From positions 41,866 to 105,865 of the forward strand of contig QCBX01000005.1 of NCBI GenBank assembly GCA_003281455.1: a stretch of DNA of 64,000 bases, read 5' to 3'. Of this stretch, positions 17,857 through 26,442 are shown in pieces. The stretch's first letter is position 1, and each line of letters begins with the position of its first letter. Origin of the DNA: Prochlorococcus sp. AG-347-J21 (lineage in GTDB: Bacteria > Cyanobacteriota > Cyanobacteriia > PCC-6307 > Cyanobiaceae). The notes beneath the pieces are model-generated. The model was not told the origin of the DNA, ran no database searches, and saw nothing but the letters and a program-made list of their open reading frames with translations. Position numbers and translations under genes: made by a program.

Positions 17857-20268
17857 TTATTTTATCCACGCAATACTGCAACCAGGTCCACCTTCGTTGT
17901 TGGCTGCATCTTCAATCTTATCAACATAATTTAAACCTGATAGCCAATTTCTTAGTCCTTTTTTTAATTTCCCTGTTCCAATTCCATGAACAATCCATAA
18001 CGGTCCATGAAATTTCCTAATCTTCTCTTCAATAATTATTTCGGCTTCATGAACTCTTAGCCCTCTTACGTCAATTGTATTTTTACTCGTTCTAATTTTA
18101 GAAAAAGAAAAATCTTCTTTTGTAGACTTGATCTCAATTTTTGACCTTTTGAAATTAGGTTTTTCTCCATTAATACCTTCAAAGTCATTTAAAGATAACG
18201 TGCTTCTGAATGAACCACATTTAACTTCGTAAAAACCAACTTTTTTATCTAAATCTATAATTTGTCCCGTACTATTTAGACTTTTAATTTTTACAAAATC
18301 GCCTACCTGAGGATTCCATGATATTGACTTTTCAAATTTTTTTTGGGTTAAATGTTCCGTCTCAATTTCCTTTAATCTTTTTCCAATAATTCTCGTATCC
18401 TCTCCATTAACGTTTTTATCTCTTAATTTTTTAATCAAATCTATTACCTCTTTTTTAGCAGATACAATATGTTTTGATAATTTAGACCTTTCAATTTCTT
18501 GGATTTTTTCAGCATTTATTTTTTGATATTCATAATTTCTCTTCAGTTCATCATGTAATATTTCAGTCCTTGCAATCAGTTCTGCAGCCGCTTCTGCAGA
18601 GTTTTGTTGTTTAATCCTCTCTTCCTCAAGTCCTTTAATAATAATGTTAATATTATCAACTTCTTTTGGCTTTAGATAATTTGCAGCTTCATTTATTATG
18701 CTTTCATCGAGACCAATTCTCTTTGAAATTGACAAAGCATTACTTCTCCCAGGAATGCCCCAATTGAGTATATACTTTGGTTTCAAAGAATCCTCATCAA
18801 AGGCAACTGATACGTTCTCAAATCTGGAGTCATTATATTTTAAAGCCTTAATATCTCCATAATGTGTAGTTGCCAAAGTAATATCAGATTTATTTGCAAA
18901 TTCTTTTAATAGAGCCATTGCAAGAGCACTTCCTTCAAGAGGATCAGTACCAGATCCAATCTCATCTAACAAAACAATTGATAATCCTTTCTTATTATCA
19001 AGTGAATCTAAAATCTCTTTTATGCGAGATATATGCCCACTGAAGGTAGATAAATTTTCTTCTAATGATTGATTATCGCCTATATCCACATATATATTTG
19101 GACAAAAAGGGATAATAGGATTATTAGTTGAGGGTATCAATAATCCTGCTCTAGCCATAAGTAAAGACAAACCTAAACCTTTTAATGCTGCAGTTTTACC
19201 TCCAGTATTTGGACCTGTAATAGATACAACCTTAATATTTCTATTTATGTGGAAATCAACGGCCACTGGGGGAGGAGCTCCTTTTTTCTTATATTCCCAA
19301 ATCAATAACGGATGAGAAAAACCAATTAAAGAAATAATGGGATTTTTCTCAAACTTAGGAGTTTTACCTCCAATCCATTTCGAATATCGTGAACGTGTTA
19401 GAGCATTTTCTAATCTCAATAAAATGGATGCCATTTCAATGAGATTTTCTGAATTATCACTAACAACTTGCGACCATTTCTTAAGTAATTTAAATTCTTC
19501 TGCAGTGATCCTAGCCTCTAAAGAAGCAATCTTATTACCTTTAGTTACAACACTATCAGGCTCAAAATATACTGTATTTCCTGAAGATGAAGAGTCATGA
19601 ATTATTCCTTTAAATTTATCTACATAATTAACTTTTACTGCTAAAACTGGCCTACCATATCGATCTCCAGTAGTAGTATCTTGCAAATAAGCTAAATTCT
19701 TTTGAATAAATTTCTCAACTAATATTTTTCTTTCAAGTTTCTTAGATAATAATTCTTTTCTAAGAATAGATAGTTCATTACTTGCATTGTCTGAAATCCT
19801 TCCATTAGATTCAATTCCTTTTTTAAAAATCGTTTCGATATTCTGATGGTCAATTAAATTTTTTGTAAATGATGAAATATGAGGCCTTTGTTCAAAATCT
19901 AATACGATTTTTTTTAAATTTCTAGCTGCAGCAATTGTTTTCGCTATTTCTAACAATTCAGAAGATGAAATTACACCACCCTTAGAACAAATTTCAATAT
20001 TTCTTCTAATATCAAAAACACCAGAAAAACTAATTGATTTATCTAAATTATTTTCTAGCTCATTTATTTCAACAGTTTCATTCAAAAGTCTTTTAGATGA
20101 TTCGTATTCTGAAGGAATACCAAAACTTAAAATTGCTCGTTTACCCATTTCTGTAGAGGCAAATGAGGCTAAATGAGTCTTTAATGAATCCCACTCTAAA
20201 AGGCTTAAAGATTCTTCTTCTAAGGTCTTATCTGAGTATGATTTTTTAAAATTACTTTTCTCTTGCAT
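17857..20268 (-). CDS. mutS2: MutS2 endonuclease/ribosome-rescue ATPase
   Basis: MutS-family ATPase; in other bacteria MutS2 suppresses homologous recombination or splits collided ribosomes. The ABC-type ATPase has GPNTGGKT at residues 352-359 and LLDEIGSGTDPLEGSALA as Walker B/signature. A long coiled-coil clamp follows (about 520-640), then a KOW-like stretch (GDFVKIKSLNSTGQI) and a C-terminal Smr domain with IDVRGLRVHEAE and HGIGTGKL. The mismatch-recognition domain I of MutS is absent, as expected. Length 803 is normal. Confidence 0.96.
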   Translation of the reverse strand: MQEKSNFKKSYSDKTLEEESLSLLEWDSLKTHLASFASTEMGKRAILSFGIPSEYESSKRLLNETVEINELENNLDKSISFSGVFDIRRNIEICSKGGVISSSELLEIAKTIAAARNLKKIVLDFEQRPHISSFTKNLIDHQNIETIFKKGIESNGRISDNASNELSILRKELLSKKLERKILVEKFIQKNLAYLQDTTTGDRYGRPVLAVKVNYVDKFKGIIHDSSSSGNTVYFEPDSVVTKGNKIASLEARITAEEFKLLKKWSQVVSDNSENLIEMASILLRLENALTRSRYSKWIGGKTPKFEKNPIISLIGFSHPLLIWEYKKKGAPPPVAVDFHINRNIKVVSITGPNTGGKTAALKGLGLSLLMARAGLLIPSTNNPIIPFCPNIYVDIGDNQSLEENLSTFSGHISRIKEILDSLDNKKGLSIVLLDEIGSGTDPLEGSALAMALLKEFANKSDITLATTHYGDIKALKYNDSRFENVSVAFDEDSLKPKYILNWGIPGRSNALSISKRIGLDESIINEAANYLKPKEVDNINIIIKGLEEERIKQQNSAEAAAELIARTEILHDELKRNYEYQKINAEKIQEIERSKLSKHIVSAKKEVIDLIKKLRDKNVNGEDTRIIGKRLKEIETEHLTQKKFEKSISWNPQVGDFVKIKSLNSTGQIIDLDKKVGFYEVKCGSFRSTLSLNDFEGINGEKPNFKRSKIEIKSTKEDFSFSKIRTSKNTIDVRGLRVHEAEIIIEEKIRKFHGPLWIVHGIGTGKLKKGLRNWLSGLNYVDKIEDAANNEGGPGCSIAWIK

Positions 20269-20280
20269 ACCAAAAAAGAA

Positions 20281-20667
20281 TCAAACATTCGATTGAATCC
20301 CTTCAGGAGGAACATAAAGCATCTCGAGCCAGTTTCCTTCAGTATCTTTCATATAAAAAGATGCTGTTCCATCTCTGTGTTCATGTAAAGGACCAACTTT
20401 TACACCAGAATTTTTTAAATCATTTTGAATATTTTCCACTTCTTTTTTATTTTCAAAATGAAAAGCAAAGTGAGGTCCCGCAGCTTTGTAGCTAGGGCCT
20501 AACAACGCAAGTCCATCTTTCCCTTTACCAGCTTCCAAATAAGACCAATCTTTATCATCCCAAACCAAATTCATGCCCAGCTTAATATAAAAAGATTTCG
20601 CCCTTTCGAGATTCTCTACTCTTAGTGCGATGTGACCAATTCTATTTACTCCTTGTGAAAACTTCAA
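20281..20667 (-). CDS. Glyoxalase/VOC-family protein
   Basis: A 128-residue member of the vicinal-oxygen-chelate superfamily, resembling lactoylglutathione lyase. Paired beta-alpha-beta modules are visible: IGHIALRVENLERAKSFYIK with the first metal His, and PHFAFHFENKKEV, plus the C-terminal DTEGNWLEMLYVPPEG with the conserved Glu ligand. Methylglyoxal detoxification is plausible but VOC proteins are functionally diverse. It lies 12 bp upstream of mutS2 on the same strand, so the two are probably cotranscribed, perhaps as part of a unit with obg. Confidence 0.85.
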   Translation of the reverse strand: MKFSQGVNRIGHIALRVENLERAKSFYIKLGMNLVWDDKDWSYLEAGKGKDGLALLGPSYKAAGPHFAFHFENKKEVENIQNDLKNSGVKVGPLHEHRDGTASFYMKDTEGNWLEMLYVPPEGIQSNV

Positions 20668-20729
20668 AACAAAGCCGGGAATTTATTATTAATTTAAGAA
20701 TAAACCAAATTTTTGTTAATAATGAGTTT

Positions 20730-21731
20730 TTAAGTATCCTGCAACCATTGAGACGCATCACAAGCATGATAAGTGAGTATTAATTTTGCTCCTGCTCTTT
20801 TAAAACTAAGCAACGTCTCTAAAACAATATCTTTTTCATTAATCCAGTTTTTCATAGCAGCAGACTTTACCATGGAATACTCCCCACTAACGTTGTATGC
20901 AGCTATAGGTTTATTTGAAAAAGTGCTTAGTCTATAAACAATATCCAAGTATGAAATTCCTGGTTTTACCATCAAAATATCAGCTCCTTCATACTGATCC
21001 AATGCAGATTCAATTAAAGCCTCTCTTGAATTAGCAGGGTCCATTTGATATGTAGACTTATTATCTGGAATTATTTTCTTACTATTTTCTCTTGGAGCTG
21101 AATCTAAAGCAGTTCTAAATGGACCATAATAAGCAGATGAATATTTTGCGGTGTAACTAATAATACCTACATCACTAAATCCTTGATTATCAAGAGCAGT
21201 TCTAATTGCTCCAACTCTCCCATCCATCATGTCACTTGGGCCAATAAAATCTGCTCCAGCACTTGCTTGTGTTAAAGCTTGTTTTTTTAAAATTTCGATT
21301 GTTTCATCGTTCAATATTTTTCCAGTTTCATCAACTAATCCATCATGACCATCACAAGAGTATGGGTCCAAGGCAACATCTGTCATTATTGCCATTTCTG
21401 GAATCTCTTTTTTTAAAATTCTAATAGCGTTAGGTATTAAACCTTTTTCATTAAAACACTCTGCCCCATCTTCAGTTTTTAAGCTATCGTTAATTTTTGG
21501 GAAAAGAACCACACACCTTATTCCCAATCCCCATGCCCTAGCAACTTCTTTGATTAAGCCATTTATATCCCATCTAAAAGTTCCTGGCATTGCCGAAATT
21601 TCCTCTTTAAAATCTTTTTCATGAATAAATAATGGATAAATAAAGTCCGAAGCCATTAGATGGTTTTCTCTAACCATTTCTCTAATTGCCTCAGTTTTTC
21701 TTAATCTTCTGGGACGAATAATAGAATTCAT
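20730..21731 (-). CDS. hemB: Delta-aminolevulinic acid dehydratase (porphobilinogen synthase)
   Basis: Condenses two 5-aminolevulinate molecules to porphobilinogen for heme, chlorophyll and corrinoid synthesis. The protein opens with RPRRLRKTEAIREMVRE, has the metal-region DVALDPYSCDGHDGL, and the active-site lysines in SYTAKYSSAYYGPFR and MVKPG. The single-Cys/Asp-rich metal site suggests a Mg-type enzyme rather than the three-Cys zinc type. Length 333 is usual. It is divergent from bicA, with 224 bp between the starts. Confidence 0.96.
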   Translation of the reverse strand: MNSIIRPRRLRKTEAIREMVRENHLMASDFIYPLFIHEKDFKEEISAMPGTFRWDINGLIKEVARAWGLGIRCVVLFPKINDSLKTEDGAECFNEKGLIPNAIRILKKEIPEMAIMTDVALDPYSCDGHDGLVDETGKILNDETIEILKKQALTQASAGADFIGPSDMMDGRVGAIRTALDNQGFSDVGIISYTAKYSSAYYGPFRTALDSAPRENSKKIIPDNKSTYQMDPANSREALIESALDQYEGADILMVKPGISYLDIVYRLSTFSNKPIAAYNVSGEYSMVKSAAMKNWINEKDIVLETLLSFKRAGAKLILTYHACDASQWLQDT

Positions 21732-21955
21732 TTGAATATTATTTAAATTTGAAAAATATTTATCTAATACATTAATCGCTTGCCTCGCACATAAATCAAT
21801 CAGAGACTACTTTTGTTCAGGAAAATTAACTAAAATTTATTTAATAAGAGCAAAAAAAGTTACAAAAATATTTTGCACAATCTTCATTTTTCACAAATTT
21901 ACATCATTAAGAGATAATATCTTTTAGTTAAGTATTTATTTTTAGGAGAGCATCT

Positions 21956-23608
21956 TTGAAAATAATTAATGGATTTCATCTGAAAAATATAAGAGGCGAT
22001 ATTCTTGGAGGCATCACAGCCGCAGTAGTGGCTTTACCTCTCGCTCTTGCTTTTGGTAATGCTGCGTTAGGACCTGGCGGAGCAATTTATGGACTATATG
22101 GAGCAGTGGTAGTTGGTTTTTTAGCAGCATTATTCGGCGGAACACCTGCTCAAGTTAGTGGACCTACCGGTCCCATGAGTGTAACTGTTGCTGGTGTAGT
22201 AGCAGGCTTAGCAGCAGTAGGGGTTCCAAGAGATCTTTCTGCAGGACAAATTTTACCTTTAGTTATGGCAGCGGTAGTCATTGGTGGATTACTGCAAATA
22301 TTATTCGGAATTCTCAAACTTGGGAAATATATTACTTTAGTACCATATTCTGTTGTTTCAGGATTTATGTCTGGTATTGGAGTAATAATCATTGCTCTTC
22401 AGATTGGACCATTACTTGGAATTAGCACTCGAGGTGGTGTAGTCGAATCTTTAACTACTGTATTTTCAAATTTCCAGCCCAATGGTGCTGCTATTGGAGT
22501 AGCAATAATGACACTAGGTATAGTATTTCTTACTCCTAGAAAAATAAGTCAGTGGGTTCCTTCTCCTCTCTTGGCCCTATTGATAGTAACCCCAATATCA
22601 ATATTAATTTTTGGAGATGGAGCTATTGATAGAATTGGAGAAATTCCAAGGGGAGTTCCATCTTTAAATTTCCCAAGTTTTAATCAATATTTCCCAATTA
22701 TTTTCAAAGCAGGATTAGTCCTAGCAGTACTTGGCGCAATTGACTCTTTACTGACTTCTCTAGTAGCAGACAATATCTCTCAAACAAAACATAATTCTGA
22801 TAGGGAACTTATTGGTCAAGGAATAGGAAATGCTGTTGCAGGTCTGTTTTCAGGTTTACCTGGAGCAGGAGCGACCATGAGAACAGTTATAAATGTTAAA
22901 TCTGGAGGATCAACTCCCATTTCTGGAATGGTTCACTCGGTTGTGTTGTTAATAGTTTTAGTTGGCGCAGGACCCTTAGCTGAGCAAATACCAACTGCGT
23001 TGCTTGCGGGAATTCTTATAAAAGTTGGTCTAGATATTATTGATTGGGGATTCTTGAGGAGGGCTCACAAATTATCTTTAAAAACTTCAGTTGTAATGTA
23101 CGGCGTACTCCTAATGACTGTTTTTTGGGATTTAATTTGGGCAGTTTTAGTAGGTGTATTCATAGCAAATATGCTCACTATTGATTCAATAACCGAAACT
23201 CAACTAGAAGGTATGGATGAGGATAATCCTTTATCAAATGATGATCAAGCTAAAAATGCATTACCTGCTGATGAAAAAGCACTATTAGATAGATGTTCAG
23301 GAGAAGTAATGTTATTTAGACTTAAGGGACCACTTAGTTTTGGAGCAGCTAAAGGTATATCTGAGAGAATGATGCTAGTAAGAAATTACAAGGTTTTGAT
23401 ACTAGATATCACTGATGTACCAAGACTTGGAGTGACGGCGACTCTCGCAATAGAGGATATGATGCAGGAAGCGAAAAATAATTCCAGAAAAGCATTTGTT
23501 GCTGGGGCAAATGAAAAAGTAAAAGATAGATTAGCTAAGTTTGGTGTTGAAGGCATTATTGAAACAAGAAAAGAAGCTTTAGAAACTGCTCTAAATGAAA
23601 TAGCCTAA
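21956..23608 (+). CDS. bicA: SulP-family bicarbonate transporter (BicA-like)
   Basis: Sodium-dependent bicarbonate importer of the SulP family. It begins at TTG 21956, preceded by AGGAGAG at 21944-21950, a strong ribosome site. The membrane domain opens with GDILGGITAAVVALPLALAFG and contains GPTGPMSVT, PYSVVSGFMSGIGVI and VADNISQTKHNSDRELIGQG, patterns I associate with BicA. A C-terminal STAS domain follows from about residue 440 (LKGPLSFGAAKG, LDITDVPRLGVTA). Length 550 fits. It leads a tight operon with sbtA (6-bp gap) and sbtB (2-bp gap), which supports bicarbonate over sulfate as substrate. Confidence 0.88.
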   Translation: MKIINGFHLKNIRGDILGGITAAVVALPLALAFGNAALGPGGAIYGLYGAVVVGFLAALFGGTPAQVSGPTGPMSVTVAGVVAGLAAVGVPRDLSAGQILPLVMAAVVIGGLLQILFGILKLGKYITLVPYSVVSGFMSGIGVIIIALQIGPLLGISTRGGVVESLTTVFSNFQPNGAAIGVAIMTLGIVFLTPRKISQWVPSPLLALLIVTPISILIFGDGAIDRIGEIPRGVPSLNFPSFNQYFPIIFKAGLVLAVLGAIDSLLTSLVADNISQTKHNSDRELIGQGIGNAVAGLFSGLPGAGATMRTVINVKSGGSTPISGMVHSVVLLIVLVGAGPLAEQIPTALLAGILIKVGLDIIDWGFLRRAHKLSLKTSVVMYGVLLMTVFWDLIWAVLVGVFIANMLTIDSITETQLEGMDEDNPLSNDDQAKNALPADEKALLDRCSGEVMLFRLKGPLSFGAAKGISERMMLVRNYKVLILDITDVPRLGVTATLAIEDMMQEAKNNSRKAFVAGANEKVKDRLAKFGVEGIIETRKEALETALNEIA

Positions 23609-23614
23609 TAATCT

Positions 23615-24613
23615 ATGGAAATAAATCCAATTCTGCAAAATGTATTAGCCCCGCCAGTTCTTTTCTTTTTAATTGGAGCAATATCAGTACTCTTTAAATC
23701 TGATTTAGAAATACCAGCTCCATTACCTAAACTCTTCTCCTTATATCTGCTCTTAGCTATTGGGTTTAAAGGAGGTATAGAGATACAGAAAAGTGGGTTT
23801 AATGATCAAGTATTACCGACTTTAAGCGCTGCAATACTGATGTCACTATTAATACCGCTGATTGGATTTGTAATTTTAAGATTTAAATTTGATGTCTTTA
23901 ATTCAGCAGCAATAGCAGCAGCATACGGTTCAATAAGCGCTGTTACATTTATTTCTGCAGAAAGTTTTTTGGAAAGTCAAAAAATAGCTTTTGATGGGTT
24001 TATGGTTGGCGCTTTAGCTTTAATGGAATCTCCTGCAATAATTGTTGGATTATTACTCGTGAAATTTGCAGCTCCCAAAAATAGACCAAAATCAAGAAAA
24101 ATGCATCTAAGCGCAATATTACACGAATCACTTTTGAATGGATCAGTTTATTTATTGCTCTCAAGTTTAATTGTAGGATTTCTCACTGCTTCAAGTAATC
24201 CCTCAGGGATTGTAAAAATGGAGCCTTTTACTGGACAATTATTCTATGGAGCAGAATGCTTCTTCTTGTTAGATATGGGAATAGTGGCTGCGCAAAGATT
24301 GCCAAGACTGAAGAATGCGGGTTCTTTCTTGATTGGCTTTGCCATTTTTATGCCCTTATTTAATGCATTTATTGGTGTTTTCGTTGCAAGATTTTTATCT
24401 TTAGGACCTGGCAACGCACTTCTATTTGTGGTTTTATGTGCAAGCGCCTCTTATTTAGCAGTTCCTGCAGCGATGAGGATGACAGTTCCAGAAGCTAAAT
24501 CTAGTTATTACATTTCAACGACACTAGGTCTAACTTTCCCATTCAATATAGTTCTCGGCATTCCAATATATATGAGTTTAGTAAATACAATTATCCCTCT
24601 GTCCCCTCTATAA
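23615..24613 (+). CDS. sbtA: Sodium-dependent bicarbonate transporter SbtA
   Basis: Inner-membrane high-affinity sodium/bicarbonate symporter. The 332-residue protein is almost entirely hydrophobic with about ten membrane helices in two inverted halves. Characteristic stretches include LLAIGFKGGIEI near the N-terminus, AAYGSISAVTFISAESFLE in the first core domain, and the symmetric LCASASYLAVPAAMRMTVPEA in the second. It is shorter than beta-cyanobacterial SbtA (~370), mostly in the central cytoplasmic loop. It lies between bicA and sbtB in one transcription unit. Confidence 0.9.
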   Translation: MEINPILQNVLAPPVLFFLIGAISVLFKSDLEIPAPLPKLFSLYLLLAIGFKGGIEIQKSGFNDQVLPTLSAAILMSLLIPLIGFVILRFKFDVFNSAAIAAAYGSISAVTFISAESFLESQKIAFDGFMVGALALMESPAIIVGLLLVKFAAPKNRPKSRKMHLSAILHESLLNGSVYLLLSSLIVGFLTASSNPSGIVKMEPFTGQLFYGAECFFLLDMGIVAAQRLPRLKNAGSFLIGFAIFMPLFNAFIGVFVARFLSLGPGNALLFVVLCASASYLAVPAAMRMTVPEAKSSYYISTTLGLTFPFNIVLGIPIYMSLVNTIIPLSPL

Positions 24614-24615
24614 AA

Positions 24616-24897
24616 ATGAAAAGATTAGACCTGATATTTAGTGAAAGAGAACTAGATGCAATCATTAAAACATTAGAGAAAGCTAATGTCCCTGGGTATA
24701 CAATTATGAAACATGCCACAGGCAGAGGGCCTGAAAGAGTTGTTACTGAAGATATGGAATTTACAGGATTAGGAGCAAATGCTCATGTGATTGTTTTTTG
24801 TGAGCAAGAATTAATAGATAAAATGAGAGATAACATCAGGGACGATTTAAGCTACTACGGAGGAGTCGCTTATATTTCTGAAGCAACACCCCTCTAA
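24616..24897 (+). CDS. sbtB: PII-like regulator SbtB, short form
   Basis: Trimeric PII-like protein that binds adenine nucleotides and gates SbtA. The 93-residue sequence keeps the ferredoxin-like core: VPGYTIMKHATGRGPERV (the effector-loop region), AHVIVFCEQELIDKM and YYGGVAYISEATPL. It ends there, so the C-terminal R-loop with the redox Cys pair (CGPxGC) known in Synechocystis SbtB is absent. Only one cysteine remains. The gene starts 2 bp after sbtA, strongly implying coupled expression with its transporter. Confidence 0.9.
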   Translation: MKRLDLIFSERELDAIIKTLEKANVPGYTIMKHATGRGPERVVTEDMEFTGLGANAHVIVFCEQELIDKMRDNIRDDLSYYGGVAYISEATPL

Positions 24898-24921
24898 ATC
24901 AAAAAAATAATATTTAATTTT

Positions 24922-25878
24922 TTAAGAATGTATCCAATCTACTCTTATATTTTTTCGACTATTTAAATATCTATCAATTGACATAGCAGCAATGCATCCA
25001 TCAGAAGCCGCAACTACTGCTTGCTTAAATGGTGTATTTCTTATATCTCCAATAGCCCATACTCCATCAGAGTTTGTAGACATAAAGTCATCCACAATAA
25101 CTCCTCCATCTTCTTTTAAAGCAATTTGATCACCTAAAAAATCAGTAATCGGTTTTGAGCCACTCATATAAACAAAGACTCCATCTAAATTTAAATTAAT
25201 AGGATTCTCTTCTTGTTTATTTTTTACGACCACCCCATTTACACCCATATCATCACCCAATATTTCCAATAACCTTGTTCTACTCCAATGTTTTATATTT
25301 GAATTGTCCATCAATGCCATAGCTTCTTCATTATCTGATTTAGGATCACTTGATGTAATCCAATGCACAGTTGATGCAAATTTAGTTAGAACAGTTGCCT
25401 CTTCAATTGCCTCCTTGTTCACTCCAACAACAGCAACTTCTCTATTTTTATAAAAAGCCCCATCACATGTAGCACAATAACTTACTCCTTTGCCAAGAAA
25501 ATCCGCTTCGCCCTTAAATGATGCAGGCCTTCCCATAGCTCCACTTGCAAGTACAAGTGCTTTAGCTTTGAACGTGCCTTCTGGCGTATAAACCATTTTC
25601 CATTCTCCACTAGCGTCTATTCCAAACACTTGTGCTCTTCTATAGTCTGTGCCGTATTGCACAGCCTGTTCTCTCATTAGAGTAAGTAATTTCTCCCCAC
25701 TTATGTCAACCGGAACACCTGGATAATTAGCGATTTGATGAGTTATTGCTAAGGCGCCAACAGATGGATTTTTATCTAAAATTACTGTCTTTAAGTTTGA
25801 ACGAGATGTATAAAGTGCACAAGTACATCCGGCCGGGCCTCCTCCGATAATAACTACATCTGACTCAATGATTTCCAA
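24922..25878 (-). CDS. trxB: Thioredoxin reductase-like FAD/NAD(P) oxidoreductase
   Basis: Low-molecular-weight thioredoxin-reductase-family flavoprotein. The FAD-binding GGGPAGCTCALYTSR lies near residue 12, the redox motif CATCDG near residues 137-142, a second nucleotide fold starts at VAVVGVNKEA, and the C-terminal FAD motif is GVWAIGDIRN. The NADPH motif is GVNKEA rather than the classic GGGxSA, so cofactor preference is uncertain. No thioredoxin domain is fused. It converges on sbtB with a 24-bp gap. The likely role is cytosolic thiol redox control; partner thioredoxin not in this window. Confidence 0.88.
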   Translation of the reverse strand: MEIIESDVVIIGGGPAGCTCALYTSRSNLKTVILDKNPSVGALAITHQIANYPGVPVDISGEKLLTLMREQAVQYGTDYRRAQVFGIDASGEWKMVYTPEGTFKAKALVLASGAMGRPASFKGEADFLGKGVSYCATCDGAFYKNREVAVVGVNKEAIEEATVLTKFASTVHWITSSDPKSDNEEAMALMDNSNIKHWSRTRLLEILGDDMGVNGVVVKNKQEENPINLNLDGVFVYMSGSKPITDFLGDQIALKEDGGVIVDDFMSTNSDGVWAIGDIRNTPFKQAVVAASDGCIAAMSIDRYLNSRKNIRVDWIHS

Positions 25879-26124
25879 TTTGATAAAACTCCTTTTATTT
25901 AGTTAATTTAAATGAGTTTTTGGTTAGATAATATCTTCGATGTTAATACCTAACTTTATATAAGGTAAAAGAAAAAAGAGAAAAAAGCATAATATATAAA
26001 CAAACTTACATAGGAAAAACATAAAAAATTAATTATCAAAATGATCAGGTACGTGAAATGTTCTGAATTGATCTATTATTAGTTAATATGCAAAATTAAT
26101 TGCTGTAGAAACATTATATTTTTC

Positions 26125-26442
26125 ATGACCAACTCTGATTACCTTTTAAAAGCTGCCATTAAGAAAGTAACCGAAAAATTAAACGAGATATTGGTTGACA
26201 AAATTGAAGAAGCAACAAATATTGCTCAGGATACTCCAGAAATTCTCAAAAAAGAATTTGATAATTTGAAAGAATCCATAATTGAAGAAGCCTCAAGAAT
26301 GGAAAAAGCCGAAAATATTCAAGAAAATGAGTCTTCAAATACTTATCAAGATTCCAAAATAAAAAAAGCTTTAAATGAAATTGAAGATATCAATAAACAA
26401 ATTGATCTCTTTTATAAATCCACAAATAATCAAATGAAATGA
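26125..26442 (+). CDS. Coiled-coil hypothetical protein coupled to a UbiB-like kinase
   Basis: I do not recognise a family. The 105-residue product is highly charged and helical, with heptad-like patterns (KEFDNLKESIIEEASRM and KKALNEIEDINKQIDLFYK) and no membrane segment or catalytic motif. Its TGA stop overlaps the ATG of the ABC1/UbiB-like gene in an ATGA arrangement (4-bp overlap), so the two are translationally coupled. This suggests an accessory or partner of that kinase-fold protein, an inference from position only. Confidence 0.7.
   Translation: MTNSDYLLKAAIKKVTEKLNEILVDKIEEATNIAQDTPEILKKEFDNLKESIIEEASRMEKAENIQENESSNTYQDSKIKKALNEIEDINKQIDLFYKSTNNQMK

Noticed and set aside
17799..18020. 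Plus-strand frame across the obg-mutS2 junction
   Set aside because: It overlaps conserved coding sequence of both genes on the other strand and shows no motif or ribosome site.
26041..26082. 13-codon ORF in the trxB to coiled-coil spacer
   Set aside because: No Shine-Dalgarno, very short, and its product has no recognisable pattern.
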